Assembly: GCA_023101725.1 (NCBI GenBank)
Contig: JALJCO010010184.1
Span: forward strand, 96,147 to 160,146
DNA length: 64,000 bases
From: Atherinomorus stipes
Taxonomy: Eukaryota > Chordata > Actinopteri > Atheriniformes > Atherinidae
Direction: 5' to 3'
Made by a program: the position numbers and the translations under genes. How positions within the stretch are numbered: position 1 is the stretch's first letter; every line of letters begins with the position of its first letter. Below the pieces are notes generated by a model. That model saw nothing but the letters and a program-made list of their open reading frames with translations. It ran no database searches and was not told the origin of the DNA. This document shows, piece by piece, positions 9,692 through 20,983 of this stretch.

Positions 9692-12084
9692 AGGGAAAAA
9701 CAATGAATAGACAAAAAGATCAACTTTTTCTTTGGTCCTCACTATCCCAGTTCCTGAAATGGTTTGGGGATTGAGTCCAGCATCCCAGCAAATGTCAAGT
9801 TTCCAGCTAACAGCTCTTAAAGAATCACCTTGTTGCAGCAACATTCCTGTTTTCTGTCAGTCTGCCTTATCTTTGGCATATTTCATAGATGCAGCTAAAG
9901 GAATGGAAACAAGTTCTGCATCTTTGAGAGAGGCTTTAGATGACTAAAGTCTACTACAGGCTTATACAGCGGGGGGGGGGGGGGGGTACTGAACATGTCA
10001 ACAGTTTTCTCAGAAAATTTATTTCTAGCCCAGCTTATCCACCTTATTCCGATACCCTGTTAGCCCTTGCATGAAATATACGAGCAACTTCCGGTTTGAC
10101 CGGTTTGAACATCCGGCATTTATTTACATGCTAGATGTTCACGCTACTCCATGTTTTACGAGCTTTTTAGGTAAACTACGTGAGAAGATCAGCTGTCACA
10201 GCTCAGACAGGACAACGTCTCATTCCCTCCGCCTCCTGCAGCAGAGGGGTGGGAGGAGGATGATGAAGATCTGGTCAAAAATAACAAACAGCAGCCTTTA
10301 GCTACTTCTTAGCTCTGTTACGTCTGACTGTGAAGCAATGAGCAATCAAAAAAGCTCTGAGGCTGTTCAGTACCTACATAATAATAACAATAATAATAAT
10401 GTGTATGAAAATAATAATAGTAAACACATTTAATTTGACAGATGACTACAGCAAACTTCTGTTAGCTGATGGCTGTCTGTTTCAGAGAAAGTCTTCCGGC
10501 AAGCTGGCTTCCTCCTCAGAGAGTGGAAAGGTTAGCATTCTAGGAGTTTCTCTGGAACAAAGTGTGCGTCTTGCTATGATGCTGCGCATCATGGTGCTTC
10601 ATGACTGGTAAAATTTGGTGAAATGATTTCTACGCTGGTGTTTCTAAGGCAGCCATTGAAAGGGGAGTTATAGCCTGGACTGAAAATCTCTATAGAGTCA
10701 TACAGATTACGCAAATATGCATGAATGAAGAAAAATAATGACTTAAATGAAGTTTTTATGAGAAAATATCACACTAACATGGTTAAAAGCTCACAAAAGT
10801 CCATTTTTCATGATAGGGCTCCTTTATAACTGGATCTTTGCTAAGCTGCCTTTTGTTGTGTTGACAGCACTGTTTTATGCTCCGACTTAGGAGCCTTTTC
10901 ATGTTTGAATGATTCCTAGGTCAGTGTTTATGAGCAGGTACAAGAACTGGACTGAGAATGAGTGAAAAAGCAAGTTGGTGTTCAAAGAGAAGCTTTGAAA
11001 GACCCTCAGAAAGCTGGGGTTCCAGTGGTCAAGATTATACCAAAGTCTGGGTTCTTGAAAGAGAAATATAAAGAAATGAGAGCTGGCACTCTCTTTACTT
11101 TGGACTCATCTGTTGAATAGCAGATAAATGTGATTTATGCTGTGTGGCATGTGTTCAGCTACGATTGTGTAAAACTCTGAAGGCCTCCATAAGCACCATT
11201 TACATATCTGAACTGATTTTTTCCCCTTTCCTCTCGTTCCCTCGTACGCCTCCATCGATGATGTCACCTCACATCATTTGCCCTTAGCCAGAAACATCTG
11301 AAGCAGAGAGTAGGCCTTTTGTCAGACTTGGACACAAAAGAACAGGGTTGTGACTTTTTTTTTTTTTTTTTGAGAAGATGGTAAAAATTAATCCAGCAGC
11401 TGCGTACGCTGCACAGATCGAACTGTGACAGTCTCAACTAGCCAGCGCCTCAGCAAAAAAAGAAAAAAAAAAAAACTTGTGGTGAGTCAGTATTCCCTCC
11501 AGAAACCCAGAGGAGTGGCAAACCCTCAAAGACATAAATCTGAGCTTCTTTGGCGATAATGAAGAGATTAAGTCAATAAAGCAGCGTGGATTAATGGTGC
11601 TTCAATGCTGGTTATGTGATGACGGATGAAAAAAGGATGACAAATTACTAGGAAAATATGCTCCAGATACAAACCCAGCTAAGGATGTACATCGTGCACT
11701 TATCACTACTGAAGGAACTCAATGTTCCTCCTTTTTATTTGGTCTCCTGCTCTTTCTGTGCTCAATGCAAATCCTAATTCCCCAAGGATCTGTTCATGCA
11801 TCGATCCATCTGTTCCTTCCTCGGTACCACCCTCCTCCCGTCTGTGCATCACTCTGACTTAAGGGAACACTTGCAGCGTTTTATGCTGATCGAAGCAGCA
11901 AACTCACGTCTGAATGTCTTCTTTGGGTGGTGTTGTGATTTGAATGTGAGAGGACTCAACATTAAACTGCAGTTTCCCAGACGACACGTACAATACTCAG
12001 CTATCGTCTCTCTGAAAGCTTCAGCAGCAGCAATAAAAGCTTCCACTTGTAGCATCCATTATGACAAGCATTCAGAAATACAGG
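9692..12084. other. Long stretch without recognised gene
   Basis: It holds a poly-G run (about 9971-9987), a short AAT-rich microsatellite (about 10,378-10,420), poly-T (11,356-11,371) and poly-A (11,454-11,476) runs. The rest looks like unique or very old sequence. As 5' flank of igfbp5 it could contain distal regulatory DNA, but conservation cannot be judged from one sequence. Confidence 0.4.
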
Positions 12085-12640
12085 ATTGAGACACCCCTAC
12101 CCCTCTGTATAACAGGACTGACACACTACACCCCTACCCATCTGTCCTAACAGGACTGAAACACCCCTACCCCTCTATCCGAACAGGACTGAGACACCCC
12201 TACCTCTCTATTCTAACACTATTGAGACACCCCGACCCCTTTGTCCTAACAGGTCTGAGACACCACACCCCTATCCCTCTTTCCTAACAGGACTGAAACA
12301 CCCCTACCCCTTTGTCCTAACAACATTGAGACACCCCTACCCCTCTGTCCGAACAGGATTGAGACACCCCTACCGCTCTGTCCTAACGCAATTGAGACAC
12401 CCGTACGCCTCTGTCCTAACAGGATTGAGAAACCCCTACCCCTCTGTCCTAAGAAGACTGAAACACCCCTAAACCCTTCAACCCCTTCCTCTCTTTCCTA
12501 ACAGGACAGAGACCCCTCTGTCTTAACACGATTGAGACACCCCTACCCCTCTAGTCTTAACACAATTGAGACACCCCTACCCCTCTGTCTTAACAGGACT
12601 GCAACACCCCTACCCCTCTTTCCTAGCAGGATTGAGACAA
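12085..12640. repeat. 33-bp minisatellite, about 17 units
   Basis: A tandem array with core GAGACACCCCTACCCCTCTG followed by TCCTAACAGGATT. Units vary by point changes (CTGAAAC/TTGAGAC, CTCTG/TTTG) and some are truncated or extended (for example near 12,465-12,510). It is strongly strand-asymmetric: the plus strand is C-rich with few G. The 33-bp period is a multiple of three, so frames pass through the array by chance; I do not regard them as genes. Confidence 0.92.
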
Positions 12641-14465
12641 AGACAAGCGGAAAACAAACAGGAAACAGAGTTTGTTTATTTCCAGTATATTTAAACATGT
12701 CACATCTGCCACCCTGTCCAATCAGAACCCTTTCCGACCCTTTCATCTAAAGCACAATCAAAAGAAGGCCAATAAACTTGTTTTCCAGTAAAGCTCCATT
12801 CAAAATTTCTTTTTTTGTGCAAACATGAAGGAGAACAGTTTAATTCAGAATGATTAATTGCTTTTTATCTGCTTCCTTCAGGTCATGTTTAGGATCAGAA
12901 AGAAAATGCAGATATCCCTGTCTTGCAACTCTCACCAGCTCCTACAGGGATTTCGATCTCCCAGGCACAGAAAAGATGGTGAAATCTCTCCAGGGTGTTT
13001 TAGGTCTCTATAACAAGAGCCAGTTTGTGGCTACCTTGAATTCCCAATGGTTGACTGCATGCTGCCCCTTCAGGTCTGGCTCCTGCTGGGGGCCCAGTTT
13101 CACCCTTTTCCTAGGCAAGGTGAATCTGATGTCAAAGAACCATTAAAAGAATACCAGTTGCCTTCTGTTCAATCGGGAGGGATTTTCATAATCTGATAAC
13201 TGGGAATCTGGGACTATCAGAGGTGTTGGCTTATTTTCTTAACAAAGCAAAGTGGTCTCAGTGGACCTTGGGTCAGATTAAGAGGTCCCACCTCTCATCT
13301 AAAAGATTTTTTCAGGACATGCTGGTAGCCTGAAATCCCCCACCAGCCACTAAGAATGAAGTGGCTATTTGGAAGAGAAGTGAAACTTCTCCACGATTCA
13401 AGAAAGGAAATCTAGTTGCTCTCTAATCAAGCATTCAAACTTTAACTCCTCATTTTATCAGCAAGCCTTCACGGCTCTGGTGTGGTCCTTACAACCAAAG
13501 TACATAATAATGTCAAAACAGGAGCAAAAACTTGATTAAACTTGATTTAAAGGTGCCATGACATCAAATTTCACTTTTCTGGGGTTTTGGGTGTATAATA
13601 TGATCTATTGTGCACTGATCAGGCCATGTGAACTGTCCAGAGTCAGAATCAAAGTTCCTGTTTATGGTCTGTCAGCTTTGTCTCTCTGCTCAGACCCAGT
13701 TGAATCGACAGCAGGCTTTATTGTTTCTTGTTCTCATTGTCGGAATTTAACCCAATAATAGCACATTTCAAGTAAACAGCGCCACCCCTCTCTCTCTCCA
13801 GTGGTTGTGCACCTCCACACCCCCCCCCACACACCACCTGCATGTGGGCTTTAGTCACTTCTGAGCAGTCAGGTCTGGGTTTTCAAACAAATGGATTTAA
13901 AAGCAAACTTCTGCAGCAACACTGAGGGAGGCGACCACAACCTTGTCATTACCTGTAAGTTTATTTATTTTCTAAATGCTGTCTTGTCTGATAAACGTAG
14001 CTCACACTATCTGAACTGCCCATGTTGCTAGCAGTTAGCCTTTAGCAAACTCCGAACGCAGCTTGACCTAGATTCTCCAAATAAGGTCATAGCGAAATAA
14101 GGTGTAGCCAATCAAAATGAAGTCAACGTGGTCTCCGGGTAAAGCTCCATATCATCACCGGACCCAACTGTATTACTGAGGAAGTGAGGTCTGGCGTTTC
14201 AAAACAATACTCCGCATGTACAAAAATGCCGTTTTTCTCTTTGGAGTATTTACATATAAAGTAATGCCAACAACATAAACTAGTTTTTAACTGTTATGTC
14301 ATCCCTCCTTGACCTTGGCTGGACCCAAAGGTCCATAAAACTCCGTCCACGACTCAACTTACACTGGACCAGCTCAATGTTCCCCCCCCCTTCACTGTAG
14401 TCCCTGTGTCTTATTGTTTCTTGTTTATTGTGGAGATCCCAATTAGCCCCCACCAACAGTGGTTG
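12641..14465. other. No recognised gene; possible old repeat at 13,551-14,275
   Basis: Mostly unremarkable sequence. A block starting AAAGGTGCCATGACATC near 13,551 resembles the start of common fish dispersed repeats, but I cannot find a matching far end or a target duplication. A short C-run lies near 13,820. Confidence 0.35.
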
Positions 14466-14490
14466 CACACACACACACACACACACACAC
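14466..14490. repeat. (CA)n microsatellite
   Basis: About 12 perfect CA units directly left of the palindromic MITE. Confidence 0.95.
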
Positions 14491-14520
14491 GAAAAACAAA
14501 ACAAACAAACAAACAAAAAA

Positions 14521-14823
14521 AACTCCTGGGTCAAACTGCAGGGTTAAAAAGGGACCAACTAATGTCTGGGTTATTTCAATCCAGACATTTGGGTTGTTGA
14601 CCCACGTTCTAGGTTAATAACCCAACATTGTAGTCACCATAACCCAATTTCTGGGTTAATAACCCAACATTGCAGTCAACATAACTCAACTGTTGGGTCA
14701 AATATTCAACCCAAAAGATGGGTAAAAAAAAACAAACAAACACACAAAAAACAATTTTATGGGTCAAAGTAACACAGAAATTAGTTAATCCCTTTTTAAA
14801 CCAACAGTGGGTCAAGGAGTTTT
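14521..14823. mobile_element. Palindromic GGGTTA-type MITE, copy 1
   Basis: The left part (ACTCCTGGGTCAAACTG, then GGGTTAAAAAGGGACCAACT and TCTGGGTTATTTCAA) is the inverted match of the right part (AAATTAGTTAATCCCTTTTT, CAACAGTGGGTCAAGGAGT). The interior consists of repeated AACCCAAC/GTTGGGTT motifs, so the element can fold into a long hairpin. A second copy lies at 15,711-15,972. No coding capacity. Confidence 0.72.
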
Positions 14824-14899
14824 TAGTTTGTATTCTTTATGGGGTCCCTGTTTAAAAAAGAAACAAAAAGGTGCAAAATACAAACATCCACATTGATGG

Positions 14900-15545
14900 T
14901 CATAAGATCCATAAAAGCATAAAAATTCAAATTACTTAAATAAAAATAATAATATAGAGCTCAACAGAGCAGCCTGGATTTCAGTGTTTGTTTAAATACT
15001 CAGCTGTGCTCATTTTACTGATAATATGGTCCACATGAGACGACCATGAGAGATGATGATCTATTGTGACCCTTAGTCTCATGTGCTAGACCTGCTCTAG
15101 TTTGAAACATTACATATTCAAGATAAAAGGAGAATCATTATGTAAACACTGTTTACTTCCAATAAGCATCAATTTTGTTTTGGAGAGATTTAAGATCAAA
15201 TTATAATATCATCATATATTTTTGACCCATTTCACAACAGCAGTTAATCTTTTTCCAGTCTTCCAGATACATTATTCACATTAGAATTGGAATAATTCAG
15301 CATACATGATAATAGATGAATTTTTTAATACACAGAGTAAATCATTTATATAAATGGAGAATAACAGGGGGCCAAGACAAGTGCCTTGTGGTAGACCACA
15401 GTAAAGCCCTCAGACAAAAAGCTGTTATGGAAGACCCACTTTCTTAGAATTTCAATTCAAATATTCAACACAGAATTTTCTTTTCTGACCACGACCAAGA
15501 AAACATGCTGATCTGTGACCAGCTGGTTCATTCTTAACTCCCAGG
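14900..15545 (-). pseudogene. LINE reverse transcriptase fragment (jockey superfamily)
   Basis: The minus strand near 15,350-15,400 reads PQGTCLGPLLFSIYINDL, the reverse-transcriptase 'PQG..LGP' motif. Further left on the same strand come LSKTKLMLIGSKQ and RVTIDHHLSWSSHVDHIISKM, which match the region after the catalytic YADD block in L2-like LINEs. Stops and frame changes separate the pieces and the YADD box is not clearly preserved, so this is a dead fragment. It lies between the two GGGTTA MITE copies. Confidence 0.8.
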
Positions 15546-15710
15546 CTGAACCAGATGCTACGTTTATTAAAGTAGTTGATAGAATCAGTGTTTGCAGCTG
15601 CAGAACAGCTGGCTAACTGTTTGTGTTCAATGGTTAAAACAGCAAAGCTCTTAAATTTAGTTCTTCTGTGTCTACATACTAAAGACTCCAGGATAAAAAA
15701 AAAACAAAAA

Positions 15711-15972
15711 CATTATGGGTTATTTTAACCCACTGTTGGGTTAAAAAGGGACCAACTAATTTCTGGGTTATTTCAACCAAGACATTTGGGTTGTTGACCC
15801 AACTTCTGGGTTAAAATAACCCAAAATTGTCGTAAGTGTAACCCAACTTCTGGGTCAAATATTCAACCTGGGTTAAAGTAACCCAGAAATCAATTGGTAC
15901 CAGCATTGTGTCAAAATAACCCATAATGGGTCAAAAATAACCCATTATGGGTTATTTTTGACCCAGAAGTTT
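15711..15972. mobile_element. Palindromic GGGTTA-type MITE, copy 2
   Basis: Shares GGGTTAAAAAGGGACCAACT and ACATTTGGGTTGTTGACCCA with copy 1. It ends in a perfect local palindrome (AAAATAACCCATTATGGGTT followed by ATTTTTGACC). Its outer ends read ATGGGTTATTTTAACCC on the left and ATTTTTGACCCAGAAGTTTT on the right. Non-coding. Confidence 0.7.
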
Positions 15973-16429
15973 TAAATCATCTTACTGAAAGTGAGAAGTT
16001 AATTTTTAACCATCATTGACCAACATTAACTGACTCAGCAGCTTTCTGATTTTATTCATCAGCCTGCTGATTGGTTGGTTTTGGACTGATAAATAGTTTT
16101 GTGTTAAAATGTGTTCAAGGAAGCTTCTTTTTGGTTGTTTTCACATGTTTCTGTTGATCTAAATATTTGTAAACTTTCTTTTTTAAAACATTTTCAACAG
16201 TCCAGCACTGTGATTATCATATATGAGACATGTAGCAAATCCAAAATACATCCACAGCAATGATCTCAAAGGTTCTTGATTTCAGGTTCTTGCATTCTGA
16301 GTTCTTAACACTTCATCAAATTTCACTAGAAAAAGGTAATTCTGCCCGCTAATGCGAAATCTTAGTCTTTCTAATGTAATCTAAATGTAATCTGATATCA
16401 AAGACCTCCAAGATGTATTGAAGAAGGTT
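15973..16429. other. No recognised feature
   Basis: A/T-rich sequence between a MITE and an L1-like fragment; nothing identifiable. Confidence 0.4.
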
Positions 16430-16823
16430 CATCTCCCACCCATTTGGCCCAAAACGGCCTTTCAGCCCAACAAAAACAAAAATTGTCCTGTCTTTATATG
16501 TTCTTAGTGATTAAGGGATATATCCCAACAAACATAATGTTGGATTGGGCTGCAGTTGCTTCTTAATTATCAAACTAATCTCATCACAGTTTGCCAAAAT
16601 CGCTGACTCTGTCTGCATTCCCTGAGGCGGTGAAATCTAAACCTAAAATAGTCTTACATTTTGGGCAGTTTGGAGAGGCCCCTGTTGTGGATTTACTATA
16701 CATATATGGATAAACATTTTGTAAGATATTATATTGCATTTCTCTGAATCTGTTACATATGGATATTTTCAATGGTAAATGTAATATTTCTTTGAATATT
16801 TCACTGTCTATCGTTGTTTTCAA
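16430..16823 (-). pseudogene. L1/Tx1-like LINE ORF2 C-terminal fragment
   Basis: The minus-strand frame 16,823-16,584 contains FREMQYNILQNVYPYMYSK and GASPNCPKCKTILG, which resemble the C-terminal region of fish L1/Tx1-type ORF2 proteins (CxxC just after the 'sP.C' turn). Further left, LQPNPTLCLLGYIP and YKDRTIFVF continue that ending in another frame with an in-frame stop. Reverse transcriptase and endonuclease are not present. The open frame at 17,295-17,549 on the same strand (with WKWKWIHQYSGVDTW) may belong to the same element, but I cannot place it. Confidence 0.6.
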
Positions 16824-18462
16824 CTATGATTCCCATGACCTTGTTTAAGACTATCTAAAAGTCTTTTCCAATGAGTTAAATCGTAAGATTTCTGTTGTCT
16901 ATTTTTATAAGACTATTATATCAATACGTTTTAGGCTACTGATGCAAATGTTTGCCTCTTTATCAGACATCATTCAGGATCTGACTGCAACATTATGTTG
17001 AATATGAGAAAGGAAAAAAATCTGCATTCAATGTTTAGTTGAGAGCCAGTGAGGAGGAGGAGAGCAGGCAGCAGACACAGAGACTTTGCCCAGCAACAGT
17101 TTTCCATCATTTCTCATGTCTGTTCTTTCTATTTTCTTTCTCCCGCAAACACAAAGTAAGATAAATGCGGTTCATCAGTGTGCTGGAGTATATATCTTTA
17201 TTTCATTAAAAACCTACAATAACGTAATCTTTTAATATGTCAACTCTCACTGATTCCAGCTCACTGCATGGCTTTAGTGCATGGTTAGTCACCTTTACAG
17301 GAGCAAAGGATTAGTACAGTGTATGATCATTGCAGGAACATTCACGCCAAAATGCCAGTGTTTTATGTGTTCTATATCTAAAACAGTATCAAATCCAATA
17401 TTTTGATTAGCAGCTATCCAAGTATCAACTCCAGAGTACTGATGTATCCATTTCCATTTCCATATGGGGGTCTCATCTTTCCTTGCCCCCAACTTTACAG
17501 AGAGGGATAAAGCTAACTGATGGAGAAATTTCAAGCCTTTTTTGGACATCTGCTATGAGGAGGACAAAGTGCTAGAATGTTTTGAAGTTAATGCATATTG
17601 CATGCCCTGATTTTTTCAGTTTAATATAAATGTTATCACTTGTCTCCAAACAACGGCCAGTTGTAGGCGAGGGAACTTTGTAGAGCAAGTGCTGCTTTTT
17701 ATTCAGCTAAATTCCAACAGGCACGGTTTGCCGATTGTTTACAGAACTTATAAACACTGACTTTATTACGCGAGTGTGAACAATTTCTCCCAAACATGCT
17801 ATGTGCATGTGTGATTTACTGAACTTCCAGCGTGCATGTGTGTGCGTTTGATGCCCTGCATGCGTTCGTCTGCGTGGGCCGCTTGTGTTTGTGTGTTTAC
17901 ATAAGCTGTAAGTGGTGTGCATGCCTGTGTGTGTCCGTGTGGGCAGGTGTATTTGTGTTTAATGTCCTTGCATTTCCATAGATGGAAAATAACCAAGACC
18001 GGAGAATGCGCTCGTAATTTTTCCTGTTCCACTTCATCAAGTCGTCACTTTACATATACACAAGAAGAGTGCGCGATACACAAACACTCGTCTGCACACA
18101 AACAGTCATTTTTCCAAGGACATACAGAAAGGTGTTGTTGTGTATATCTGCTGAGAGCAGACAGGACGGCTCCAGGAATGAACCTGTTGGCTTTGTTAGA
18201 ATTTAAAACGTCCCGTCTGCACTGTGTCACCTAAACTGCAGAAAATAACATTGACGGCGGGGAAGTCAAAAATGTGTATGAAATTGTCAGAAACATGACA
18301 GGACACAAGGATCGGTAACACAGAGAAAGGAAGACACGTGGGAAGGAAATCTGACCAGCGCACTGGGACTATAAGCAGCTTTGATGCTCAGAAATAACAC
18401 ACGCTGTTGGTTTTTATACTGCCTAAGAGGAGCAGATCTCTACTGTGGGGAGAGATTTAACC
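16824..18462. other. No recognised gene; TG-rich degenerate tract at 17,780-17,960
   Basis: The only visible structure is a TG/CA-rich degenerate microsatellite around 17,780-17,960. Open frames running through it on both strands (rich in H, T and C) are products of the dinucleotide bias. Confidence 0.4.
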
Positions 18463-18703
18463 TACAGTTGTGTGAAAAAGTGTTTGCCCCTTCTGGTTTC
18501 TTATTTTTTTGCATTTTTGTCACACTTAAATGTTTCAGATCATCAAACAAATTTAAATGTGAGACAAAGATAACACAAGTAAACAAAAAAAATGCAGTTT
18601 TTGAAAGAAGATTCTTATTAGTGAGGGGGGGGGGGGGGGATCCAAACCTCCATGGCCCTGTGTGAAAAGTGATTGCCCCCCCCCTTGTTTAAACCTAAAT
18701 TAA

Positions 18704-19368
18704 AGGTTGAATATGGAATACGGACAGAACAGCAACATCACGTGTGTCTAGGTTGTAGTTGCAACGGCAGAAAAACAACTCCAGCCGCTGGGATGCCAGG
18801 CTCACTGCCGATACGCAAGTGAGTAACAGCCTGCATCATGTCCAACAAGTAACGCAGCGGAGTTTAGAACTGACAGCTAACGTTAGCCATGTTAGCAAAC
18901 AAGCTAGCTTACCGATCCAGGAGAAAAGTCGCCATTTCCGTGTTTTACTCCGTGGAAAACGTTTATGTGGGTCCATTTAGTGAAGTCTTCACCTAAATTT
19001 ACTCCAGGTTTTGCTCTTCTCAGGTCACTCCTCCTCAGAAACAGATAACAATATCTCCAGGACTCTGAAGCAGCTGCTTCACTGGTCGTCTCTACGTTTT
19101 TCCCCTGTACAAGCCTGACTATGACTGAAATATTGTTTCCACACAAAGATCGTATTTGGCAACCCGCAATGGCGGCGTGTATTGGCTTATAGACGTAAAT
19201 AAAATGCCATTATCGAACCCGTAAAAAATTATTTTATAATTATTTTTCGGCTAAATATAATTTTTCTGGGAAATGTTGTACTTTCATTCTGTACACCCCC
19301 AAACGACCTGTGGAGGTATTATTTTTGAAAAAATATAGCTTTTAATAAAAATGTTCCATATTCAACCT
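18704..19368. mobile_element. TTAA-flanked non-autonomous element nested in Tc1
   Basis: Begins AGGTTGAATATGGAA and ends TTCCATATTCAACCT, perfect 15-bp inverted ends, with TTAA on both sides (18,700-18,703 and 19,369-19,372). TTAA duplication is the hallmark of piggyBac-type insertion; a TA duplication with ends AAGG...CCTT fits equally well, so the superfamily is uncertain. It interrupts the Tc1 5' untranslated part just before the conserved CTGTGGTTTATCAC. The interior contains TTAGC/GCTAGC-rich sequence and no transposase. Confidence 0.85.
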
Positions 19369-19528
19369 TTAACTGTGGTTTATCACATCTTTGGAAAGCT
19401 GAGTTCAATTTCTCTAACCACACCCAGGCCTGATTACTGCCACACCTGTTCTCCATCAAGAAATCACTTAAATAGGACCTGCCTGACAAATTTTTGTAGA
19501 CCAAAAAGATCCTCAAAAGCTAGACATC

Positions 19529-20560
19529 ATGCTGCGGTCCAAAGAAATTCAGGAAAAAATTAGAAACAAAGTAAATGAGATTTATCAGTCTGGAAAAGGT
19601 TCCAAAGCCATTTCTAAAGTTTTGGGACTCCAGAGAACCACAGTGAGAACCATTATCCACAAATGGTGAAAACATGGAACAGTGGTGAACCTTCCCAGGA
19701 GGGGCCGGCCGACCAAAATGACCCCAAGAGCACAGCGACGACTCATCCAAGAGGTCACAAAAGACCCCAGAACAACATCCAAAGAACTGCAGGCCTCACT
19801 TGCCTCAATGAAGGTCAGTGTTCATGACTCCCCCATCAGAAAGAGACTGGGGGGCAAAAATGGCTGCATGGCAGAGTTCCAAGACCAAAACCACTGCTGA
19901 GCAAAAAGAACATAAAGGCTCGTCTCAGTTTAGCCAGAAAGCATCTTGATGATCCCCAAGACTTTTGGGAAAATACTCTGTGGACTGACGAGACAAAAGT
20001 TGAACTTTTTGGAAGGTGTAGGTCCCATTACATCTGGCGTAAAAGGAACACGGCATTTCAGAAAAGGAACATCATAGCAACAGTAAAATATGGTGGTGGT
20101 AGTGTGATGGTCTGGGGCTGTTTAGCTGCTTCAGGACCTGGAAGACTTGCTGTGGTAAATGGAACCATGAATTCTGCTTCTACCAAAAAATCCTGAAGGA
20201 GAATGTCCGGCCATCTGTTGGTGACCTCAAGCTGAAGCGCACTTGGGTTCTGCAGCAGAACAATGATCCAGAACACACCAGCAAGTCCACCTCTGAATGG
20301 CTTAAGAACAACAAAATGAAGACTTTGGAGTGGCCTAGTCAAAGTCCCCACCTGAATCCCATTGAGATGCTGTGGCATGACCTTAAAAAGGCGGTTCATG
20401 CTGGAAAAGCCTCCAATGTAGCTGAATTACAACAATTCTGCAAAGATGAGTGGAACAAAATTCCTCCACAGCGCTGTAGAAGACTCACTGCCAGTTATCA
20501 CAAACGCTTGATGCAGTTGTTGCTGCTAAGGTGGAACAACCAGTTATTAGGTTTAGGGGG
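19529..20560 (+). pseudogene. Tc1-like transposase, decayed
   Basis: DD34E transposase of the host Tc1 element. The ATG at 19,529 gives MLRSKEIQEKIRNKVNEIYQ, then an HTH region (SKAISKVLGLQRTTVRTI) that runs into a TGA after HKW. Reading continues in frame with the GRPTK (AT-hook-like) motif and a second helix-turn-helix half (TSKELQASL), then a frame change near 19,855. Later pieces in other frames include TDETKVELF (first Asp), GGGSVMVWGC, QQNNDPEHTSKSTSEWL (the second catalytic Asp and the conserved HTSKST stretch) and WPSQSPHLNPIEMLWHDLKK (catalytic Glu; the usual D-L-N-P reads H-L-N-P). Multiple stops and shifts make it inactive. Confidence 0.9.
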
Positions 20561-20687
20561 CAAACACTTTTTCACACAGAGCCATGTGGGTTTGGATTTT
20601 TTTTCCCCTTAAAAATAAAAATCTTCATTAAAAAACTGCATTTTGTTGGTTTATTTGTGTTATCTTTGGCTAAAGAAGGGGAAAAAA

Positions 20688-20871
20688 AGGGGGGGGGGGA
20701 GAGGGGGGGGGAGAAGAAGGGGAGGGGGAGGAAAAAAAAAAAAAGAGAAAAAAAAGAGAAGAGGGAAAGGGGGGGGCGAAAAAGAGAAGGAAAGGGGGGG
20801 GGGGGGGGGGGAAAAAAAGAGGGAGGGGGGGGGGGAAGAGGAAAAGGGGGGGGGGGGGGGGGGGGGGGGGG
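20688..20871. repeat. G/A-only tract inside the Tc1 right inverted repeat
   Basis: About 185 bp almost purely of G and A with no fixed period, including G runs of 10-20. It falls in the middle of the right inverted repeat: left of it the sequence reads GTGTTATCTTTG, right of it AATATTTAATTTTGTTTTGA, pieces joined by only a few bases in the sister copy (near 54,947-54,970). Either a purine tract expanded in place or this is a sequencing/assembly artefact. Confidence 0.85.
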
Positions 20872-20983
20872 CGGCAATATTTAATTTTGTTTTGATGATC
20901 TGAAACATTTAAGTGTGACAAACATGCAACAAAAGAAAAAGAAAGAAATCAGGAAGGGGCAAACACTTCTTCACACAACTGTA

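Larger units (their letters stand above)
18465..20981 (+). mobile_element. Tc1-like transposon with nested insertion
   Basis: Flanked by TA at 18,463-18,464 and 20,982-20,983. The ends are CAGTTGTGTGAAAAAGTGTT (left) and the complement at the right (CACTTCTTCACACAACTG). The long inverted repeats also include TTTCAGATCATCAAACAAAT and its complement near 20,895. The 2,517-bp length is inflated by a 665-bp insertion (18,704-19,368) and a G/A tract (about 20,688-20,871). A second, shorter member of the family lies at 54,258-55,046. Confidence 0.93.

Noticed and set aside
13551..14275. A complete MITE starting AAAGGTGCCATGACATC
   Set aside because: No matching inverted end or target duplication could be found; only noted in the spacer entry.
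17707..18234. Overlapping frames rich in His, Thr and Cys as a small secreted peptide gene
   Set aside because: They follow from the TG/CA-rich degenerate microsatellite and overlap on both strands.
20531..20921. Poly-glycine/arginine and poly-proline frames on both strands
   Set aside because: They are translations of the G/A tract and have no independent coding support.
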